Below are positions 4,837 to 9,777 of a stretch of 9,777 bases of DNA, in pieces. Within the stretch, counting starts at the first letter, position 1, and every line of letters begins with the position of its first letter. Position numbers and translations under genes: made by a program. The DNA lies in contig JAHELX010000192.1 in NCBI GenBank assembly GCA_024643945.1, positions 1 through 9,777 of the forward strand. Direction: 5' to 3'. The notes beneath the pieces were generated by a model, which did no database searches, was not told the DNA's origin, and was given only the letters and a program-made list of their open reading frames with translations. The stretch is from Anaerolineales bacterium. Lineage in GTDB: Bacteria > Chloroflexota > Anaerolineae > 4572-78 > NAK82.

Positions 4837-6846
4837 TCAACCTTCGTGCTTGACGTGTGTCACCTGGTCCCACTGACCGACTGGCGCATAGGCTATCCCC
4901 CTCTCAAAGACCTGGGCTACATACTTGATTCCCTCACGCTCAATGGTGAACTCGTCGGAGAGGCGCTCGCCCAACCTGTGCCGACGAGCATATTTATACA
5001 ACGCCGCATCAGGATTAAGGGGAATGATGTACGGTTTGGCCGCTTCCAACAGGGCGCGGTGCAAGTCGGCTATCCTTTCCGCTTCGGTCGGGCGGGGGGG
5101 TTGCACCATCTCCGGCTGCCCTGGCCCGGGCGGGGGTGCCGGGGCTTCCGTGGCCCCGCTCACCACCCCGGCGCTTGAAGGCCCCGTTGCAGCCTCGGTC
5201 ACTTCGGTTGCTGCAGCGCCGCCGTCGTCCGCCGTCACCAGTTGGAAGGTAAAGCGAAAAGCGGTGCTGGTCCAGGCGTCGGGCACCTCTTCCGTGCCCA
5301 GCCCCACGCCGGTCACCCGCTCCGAGGGATAGCCTCCCTCGGTCATCTCCACACTATAGGTTCCCAACAGGCCGTACATAGCGTAGTTGCCCCAAAAGCC
5401 ATCCGCAGGACCTTTGGTCGTCACTGAGTCCCGAGCATCAGGACGGGCAACGGCGAAAGCAGCATTTTCGATTGGCTTGCCATCGACGTCCAATGCCTTG
5501 ACGAAGATGTGACTCGCGCCCGCAGCTTCTTCCTTATCCAGCCACATGGCTGCCACGAACTTCCAGTAGAGGCTACCGGCAGCCCCCCCCAGGGGACCAA
5601 CCGGCGGCTCCAGCTTAACGCCCGCCCCCAGGTAATTCAACCGGAAATCCCAGTTACGGCCCAGCTTGTCAGGGGTAAGTGGTTTGTGCCATTGCTGGGG
5701 AAGTGGCCCATCCTGGCGCAGGCGCGAGGGGAGGTCCTTAAGCATCTGCACCAAAGGTAATTCGCCAGTGAGGCCCCATTCCTCGTCGTACTTGTGCGTG
5801 AACCACGGTCCCTGGTTTTCGGCTGGCGGTGCCAGCACCCCAATACGCTGCGCGGCAATCAGCCATGGCATCACGGCGAAGAAGTATTCAGGGACTTTTT
5901 TGCCCAGGATCTCACGGTCACCCTGCATATATTGGAACATCTTCAGGTTCATCTCGCTCGCCGCCTGGGGGGTGGGCTTGGGGTAACGCGGATCGTCTCC
6001 GGCAGTAGTACCGGCCCGTTGAGCCACATTGTAGCCCCCCTCAGTCATCATAATGGGAATAGGGTGACCAAGGGCACGCACGATATAGGCATTCAACTGT
6101 TCAAAGCCTCGGAAACAGGTGGCATCCGCCATAATATCGGCATTGGGATTCGCCGCCGCTTTGCGTGCTTGGTTGACCTCTTCCCAACCGATCTCCCAAG
6201 CCCACCTGCCACCGGCAGCGTGCCACTCTTCCTCGGTGATGGGTTCGCCACGCATATTGACCGGATCGTTGGGATACTCCAGCGGACGCGCAAGGCAGTA
6301 GTTGTGAATGGCAGCCCAGGCACCTCCATCCAAAATATCACGCCGCCCACGCTCGACTATTGTGCTGAAAGGATCTCTTAATGTGCCCACACCGAAGGCG
6401 GGTACTGCCGGGTGCCCCCCCTCCTCCAGGATGATGTCGGCATCTATGATAAAGTTATCCGCGACGATGTCCAGCCAGTTAGGTGGCCTGCGCCGGTCCT
6501 TCCATTCCAGGGCCAGGTCTGGTTCATTGTTGGTCTCAAAGTAAGCAGCGCCGGTCTGCACAAAGCGCCTCACCGTCTCGCGTCCGCGCTGGCCAATGTT
6601 GCCTGGATTTTGCTCCTCCCAGTAGAGACGAACAACCGGCATAATTTCCAGGTCAACCAGGCGGCGCACCAACGGCAAGGCTGAGCCGCCGCCATCGTCC
6701 ATCACCTTCACCCACTTGATCTTCATCGCCTGCAATTGTTCGGCCCAAAAGCTCCAGTCGCGCTTGCCCCACTCGTAGACGCTCAGGCTCCAGTGGACGC
6801 CACGACCATTATCTTGGGGTGGACGAGGAAATTCGTGCAGTTCCAT
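4837..6846 (-). CDS. Glycosidase-like TIM-barrel protein with beta-sandwich and C-terminal module; function unknown
   Basis: I do not recognise a named family. Counting from the ATG at 6846 (669 residues), residues about 14-370 look like a (beta/alpha)8 barrel of the clan GH-A kind: GVHWSLSVYEWG opens it, ETNNEP (104-109) has the NEP acid/base pattern with E108, AIHNY (179-183) is a usual strand end, and MMTEGGYN (266-273) would carry the nucleophile E269. Residues about 444-535 (FVKALDVDGKPIENAAF onward) resemble a carboxypeptidase-regulatory or transthyretin-like sandwich. A Pro/Ala/Thr-rich linker follows (about 540-588), then a final 80-residue module with LNPDAALYKYARRHRLG and YVAQVFERGIAYAPVGQW, which looks like a repeat-type module seen in some large surface or wall proteins. 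There is no signal peptide or membrane segment, which is odd for a modular glycosidase. It follows the PBP gene by 36 bases and precedes the deacetylase by 7. A role on wall or storage glycans is inference. Confidence 0.75.
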   Translation of the reverse strand: MELHEFPRPPQDNGRGVHWSLSVYEWGKRDWSFWAEQLQAMKIKWVKVMDDGGGSALPLVRRLVDLEIMPVVRLYWEEQNPGNIGQRGRETVRRFVQTGAAYFETNNEPDLALEWKDRRRPPNWLDIVADNFIIDADIILEEGGHPAVPAFGVGTLRDPFSTIVERGRRDILDGGAWAAIHNYCLARPLEYPNDPVNMRGEPITEEEWHAAGGRWAWEIGWEEVNQARKAAANPNADIMADATCFRGFEQLNAYIVRALGHPIPIMMTEGGYNVAQRAGTTAGDDPRYPKPTPQAASEMNLKMFQYMQGDREILGKKVPEYFFAVMPWLIAAQRIGVLAPPAENQGPWFTHKYDEEWGLTGELPLVQMLKDLPSRLRQDGPLPQQWHKPLTPDKLGRNWDFRLNYLGAGVKLEPPVGPLGGAAGSLYWKFVAAMWLDKEEAAGASHIFVKALDVDGKPIENAAFAVARPDARDSVTTKGPADGFWGNYAMYGLLGTYSVEMTEGGYPSERVTGVGLGTEEVPDAWTSTAFRFTFQLVTADDGGAAATEVTEAATGPSSAGVVSGATEAPAPPPGPGQPEMVQPPRPTEAERIADLHRALLEAAKPYIIPLNPDAALYKYARRHRLGERLSDEFTIEREGIKYVAQVFERGIAYAPVGQWDQVTHVKHEG

Positions 6847-6853
6847 TCGCCTT

Positions 6854-6858
6854 CTCCT
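6854..6858 (-). promoter_or_regulatory. Ribosome binding site that fixes the glycosidase-like start
   Basis: AGGAG (6858-6854, within AGGAGAAGG) lies 7 bases before the ATG at 6846. A longer frame from a TTG at 6864 would translate this site as four Arg residues (MNRRRRM), a sign that it is not coding. The TTG itself has no Shine-Dalgarno. Confidence 0.8.
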
Positions 6859-6882
6859 ATTCAATTAAGAATTCTGGTGGGT

Positions 6883-9777
6883 TTATCCCGGTGGACTCTT
6901 ACCACCGGTTACCACCTGCCGATCGATTACTGAGGAGGCAAGCGGCAGCAACCAGGCCACCGGCTCTTCCTCTATCCAGCGGATACGAGCACCCCGCAGG
7001 TGTGCCGCGTGGTGGGCGGGTAGAAGCACGGCCTGGGGCGACTCTTCCTCCAACGCCTCTGGGTCGTGGATAACGGAGAAGGTCGTGGGTTCGGATTCGG
7101 TCTTGTTGCCAGCAGCGTCGTAGGCGATGAATTTTAGGCTGTGGGTTTCGGTGTAGCCAATGCCAGGTGTGATGCTAGTCGTGTTGGAAATGATGGTCAG
7201 GCCGCCAGAGTAGACCTGCATATACTGAAGGATTTGGTCAGGCGCCTCCGGATTGGGAACAGTTATGACTTGAGTGAGTGTGATGACCTGTTCGCTGGAG
7301 GTCCCATCAGGATTGACAGCGGTTTGGGTTTGAGTAACGACAGTCCCCTCCACCGGGATTGTGTCCGACATAGCAATAGTCCAGCGGGTGCTATAGGGTG
7401 CCACAGTCGACTCGTTAATTTTGCGGCCGTCCAGGTAAAATTCCACCCGGTCCATCGAGACGTTGTCCACCGCCTCTACCTGGATGTTGACCCACTCGTC
7501 CGCTTCCATTTTGTAGACTTTGCCATCTGGCGGATTAAGGAGGGTTACCTCGGGGGGTGTGTTATCCACCGTCACCGGTACGGCAGCCTGCTGGAAGGTC
7601 TGGTCGTGGCGGACAGCGGTCAGTTGTAGGGTATAAAGGCCCTCAGGCACGTTGGCAGTATCCCAGAATTCCAGCGGACCACGATCCACCTGGCTGGTGT
7701 GGTCACCGCCAAGCTGAGTCCACGAAGTGGGGTTAAGGCCCTGGCCGTATTCCAGCCGATAGAGGGCGAAGTTATCTATCATAGCGTTCCCGGTGATGAC
7801 CACACCGCCGTGGACGTATTGGTAAGGAGTAGGGTGCACAATGGCGACCGGGCCGCTGGCAATCGGTGGACCGTAAGCGTCGTCGTATTCGTTCGGAGGC
7901 TGAGGGATGTCGTTGTCACGTGCCCAGTCGGCTGCCTCGGGGGGATAGATTTCGTAGACGCGATCCTCGACCAATTCTGGCGGCGTATAGACAGTCGCCA
8001 GCTTGCCGTTCTCCCGATTGATACGAAAAACCTGATGCACATTGTCGTAAGCTTTAGGCTCGGAGCCTTCCAGGAACATCTCGGTGACAGTTGCTGGGCT
8101 CTGTTCGGTCGGACGCAAGCCCGACACAGCGTCCACCCGCACATCCACCAGGCCGGGCGGACGCAGATACCATTCGGCCGGCTTGTCGCGCAGGTAATAG
8201 GCCATCACATCGTGCCAGATGGGGGCCGCGCCCGAGAGGCCGGTCACGTCTTTCATCGCTTCGTTGTCATTATTGCCCACCCACACGGCCACTGCAATTT
8301 GCGGGGTAAAGCCGATAGTCCAGTTATCTTTGAAATCATTGGTGGTACCGGTCTTGGCTGCGACGCGGCGATCCTCAAAGTAGAGAGCGCTGTTCCGGCC
8401 AAAGGCCGGCGCGCGTGCGTCGTTATCCGACAGGATGTCGGTCATCAGATAGGCCAGAGCCGGTTCCAACACTTGTTGCGTTTCCGGCTGTGAGTATTGC
8501 CACAGGATGTTGCCCGCCGGATCTTCCACGCGTAGGATAGTTACCGGCTCGAGAGTGCGTTGCCCCGGGCGCTGGCGCTCCGGAGGCACTGGCTGACCGG
8601 CCATCACCCCCGTGTTGGCAAAGACACTGAAGGCGTAGGCCATGTCCAGGGGCTTCACCTCGCCGCCGCCCAGGGTGAGAGCCAGGCCATAAAAGTCACC
8701 GTTAAGAGTGGTAATACCCATACGATGGGCAGTGTTGATCACGTTGCGCACGCCGGCCTGCTGTAAAGTCCATACAGCCGGGATGTTGTAACTACGGGCC
8801 AGGGCCTGCCGCAGCCGAACCGGGCCATGGTACTTGCGGTCGTAGTTCTCCGGCACGTAGGGGGGATTAGGCGGGTCGGGGAAAGAACGACGCACGTCCA
8901 TCACCATCGTCGCCGGCGTGAGCACCTTCTGGGCAAAGGCCGTGGCGTAGTTGAATGGTTTGAAAGAGGACCCTGGCTGGCGGCCCGGATCGGCGACACA
9001 CACATTCACATTGCCGTCAATCTCTTCGTTCCAGTAGTCAATGCTACCCACCATAGCCAGGATCTCACCCGTCTTAGGCCGTACGGCGACCACGCAGGCG
9101 TTGGAGGCATTATGCCCCTCTTCCATCAGTTTGGTCACCTGCTCGCGAGCGATACGCTCGGCCTCGTTGTTGAAATTCAGATCGAGGGTGGTGTAGACTT
9201 TGAGTCCACCCCGGTAAACCAGGTCCGGGCCGAACATCTCTTCCAATTGTTTGCGGACGTAAATCGAGAAGTGCGGGGCGATGATGTCGAAGCGCTCTTG
9301 CACCGGCTTGATCTCCAACGATTGGGCAAAAGCAGCATCGGCCTCGGCCTGGGTGATATACCCATCGCGCGCCAGCGCATCCAGGGCAACCTTTTGGCGT
9401 TGCTTCGCCTCTTCCGGCCGGTCAATGGGATTGAGTAATGGATACTGGGGAATAGGAGACAGCATGGCACATTCGGCCAGACTCAGCTCGCCCACTGGCT
9501 TTTGAAAATAGACTTGTGCCGCAGCCTGGATGCCATAGGCCAGGTTGCCGTAGTGGTTGGTGTTAAGGTACCACTCCAGGATTTGGGGCTTTTCATAGCG
9601 GCGCGTAATTTCAACCGCCATGATGACCTCTTTGATTTTGCGCGCGTAAGAGCGCTGGACGCGCTCATCGGGGTCAATGATGATGTTCTTGATCAATTGC
9701 TGGGTGATGGAGCTACCGCCCTGGATGGTTCCCCCTTGTAAGTTCTGCCAAAAAGCGCGGGCAATGCCTTCCGGGTC
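6883..9777 (-). CDS. Class A penicillin-binding protein (PBP1a-type, bifunctional) with Ig-like C-terminal extension; 5' partial
   Basis: The frame is open at the right edge, adding 27 residues before the first Met (9696): DPEGIARAFWQNLQGG and GGSSITQQLIKN, the classic second motif of glycosyltransferase family 51. The catalytic Glu motif is outside. Numbering from that Met, RSYARKIKEVIMAVEITRRY (15-34) and YGIQAAAQVYF (54-64) complete the transglycosylase. The transpeptidase has S243 and K246 in PGSSFKP, SYN (302-304) and KTG (448-450), so all three active-site motifs are intact. It should polymerise and cross-link peptidoglycan outside the membrane, anchored by an N-terminal helix not seen here. 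Residues about 610-876 form two Ig-like sandwiches (SGPVAIVHPTPYQYVHGGVV; VDNTPPEVTLLNPPDGKVY), as in long class A PBPs. The second is interrupted at about 784-820 by a Thr/Val/Gln-rich insert. The last 60 residues have no clear fold. It leads the minus-strand cluster. Confidence 0.93.
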   Translation of the reverse strand, partial: DPEGIARAFWQNLQGGTIQGGSSITQQLIKNIIIDPDERVQRSYARKIKEVIMAVEITRRYEKPQILEWYLNTNHYGNLAYGIQAAAQVYFQKPVGELSLAECAMLSPIPQYPLLNPIDRPEEAKQRQKVALDALARDGYITQAEADAAFAQSLEIKPVQERFDIIAPHFSIYVRKQLEEMFGPDLVYRGGLKVYTTLDLNFNNEAERIAREQVTKLMEEGHNASNACVVAVRPKTGEILAMVGSIDYWNEEIDGNVNVCVADPGRQPGSSFKPFNYATAFAQKVLTPATMVMDVRRSFPDPPNPPYVPENYDRKYHGPVRLRQALARSYNIPAVWTLQQAGVRNVINTAHRMGITTLNGDFYGLALTLGGGEVKPLDMAYAFSVFANTGVMAGQPVPPERQRPGQRTLEPVTILRVEDPAGNILWQYSQPETQQVLEPALAYLMTDILSDNDARAPAFGRNSALYFEDRRVAAKTGTTNDFKDNWTIGFTPQIAVAVWVGNNDNEAMKDVTGLSGAAPIWHDVMAYYLRDKPAEWYLRPPGLVDVRVDAVSGLRPTEQSPATVTEMFLEGSEPKAYDNVHQVFRINRENGKLATVYTPPELVEDRVYEIYPPEAADWARDNDIPQPPNEYDDAYGPPIASGPVAIVHPTPYQYVHGGVVITGNAMIDNFALYRLEYGQGLNPTSWTQLGGDHTSQVDRGPLEFWDTANVPEGLYTLQLTAVRHDQTFQQAAVPVTVDNTPPEVTLLNPPDGKVYKMEADEWVNIQVEAVDNVSMDRVEFYLDGRKINESTVAPYSTRWTIAMSDTIPVEGTVVTQTQTAVNPDGTSSEQVITLTQVITVPNPEAPDQILQYMQVYSGGLTIISNTTSITPGIGYTETHSLKFIAYDAAGNKTESEPTTFSVIHDPEALEEESPQAVLLPAHHAAHLRGARIRWIEEEPVAWLLPLASSVIDRQVVTGGKSPPG
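6888..6908 (-). other. Short inverted repeat near the PBP stop codon
   Basis: CCGGTGG (6888-6894) and CCACCGG (6902-6908) form a perfect 7-bp stem with a 7-base loop, ending two bases before the PBP stop codon. No T-run follows on the minus strand, and the next gene starts within 40 bases, so a full terminator is unlikely. It could slow ribosomes, partly attenuate readthrough, or be chance. Confidence 0.35.

Noticed and set aside
5090..5144. Several G-runs on the + strand suggesting another G-quadruplex
   Set aside because: They are the complement of Pro/Gly codons in the linker of the glycosidase-like protein, and the loop between the two groups is long, so composition explains them.
5794..6381. 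Open frame of 195 codons on the + strand opposite the glycosidase-like gene
   Set aside because: Shadow frame with no motif or ribosome binding site that I can see.
7699..8493. Open frame of 264 codons on the + strand opposite the PBP gene (and a similar one at 8827-9438)
   Set aside because: Both are antisense to the intact transpeptidase region and their translations are compositionally odd, with many His/Val/Arg and no motif.

Overview
The window (about 59% G+C by eye) reads as chromosomal DNA of a free-living bacterium, most likely a Chloroflexota member (Anaerolineae/Caldilineae-like). That placement is inferred from three things: the style of the proteins (a GT39-type membrane glycosyltransferase with PA14-like C-terminal domains, a class A penicillin-binding protein with a long Ig-like tail, an AcuC-type deacetylase), the clear Shine-Dalgarno sites, and intergenic spacers filled with short degenerate repeats. 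I see no phage, transposase, CRISPR, tRNA or rRNA sequence.

Layout. The left part is on the + strand. It holds the 3' end of a membrane glycosyltransferase-like gene (3-1511, start outside the window), then a 169-base spacer with a good sigma-70-type promoter and a run of 7-base repeats, then a single AMMECR1-domain gene (1681-2298). A perfect 11-bp inverted repeat that includes this gene's stop codon separates it from a convergent minus-strand cluster.

The minus-strand cluster, in transcription order, is: a bifunctional class A PBP (9777-6883, start outside the window), an unrecognised glycosidase-like TIM-barrel protein (6846-4837), an AcuC-type zinc deacetylase (4829-3705), and a class III PLP aminotransferase of AGXT2 type (3654-2359). 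The gaps are 36, 7 and 50 bases and no promoter is evident between the genes, so the four are probably co-transcribed from a promoter outside the window. The first two genes fit cell-envelope work. The last two are metabolic or regulatory and have no obvious link to the wall.

The most unusual content is small-scale. Three separate intergenic stretches carry degenerate 7-base-period repeats, two of them with the same TGCGTAT unit. A palindromic, G-quadruplex-capable repeat sits in frame inside the glycosyltransferase gene. Several starts need care: the glycosidase-like protein should start at the ATG at 6846, because the longer version translates its own Shine-Dalgarno into an Arg run. No clearly new multi-gene system is visible. 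The least understood gene is the glycosidase-like one.
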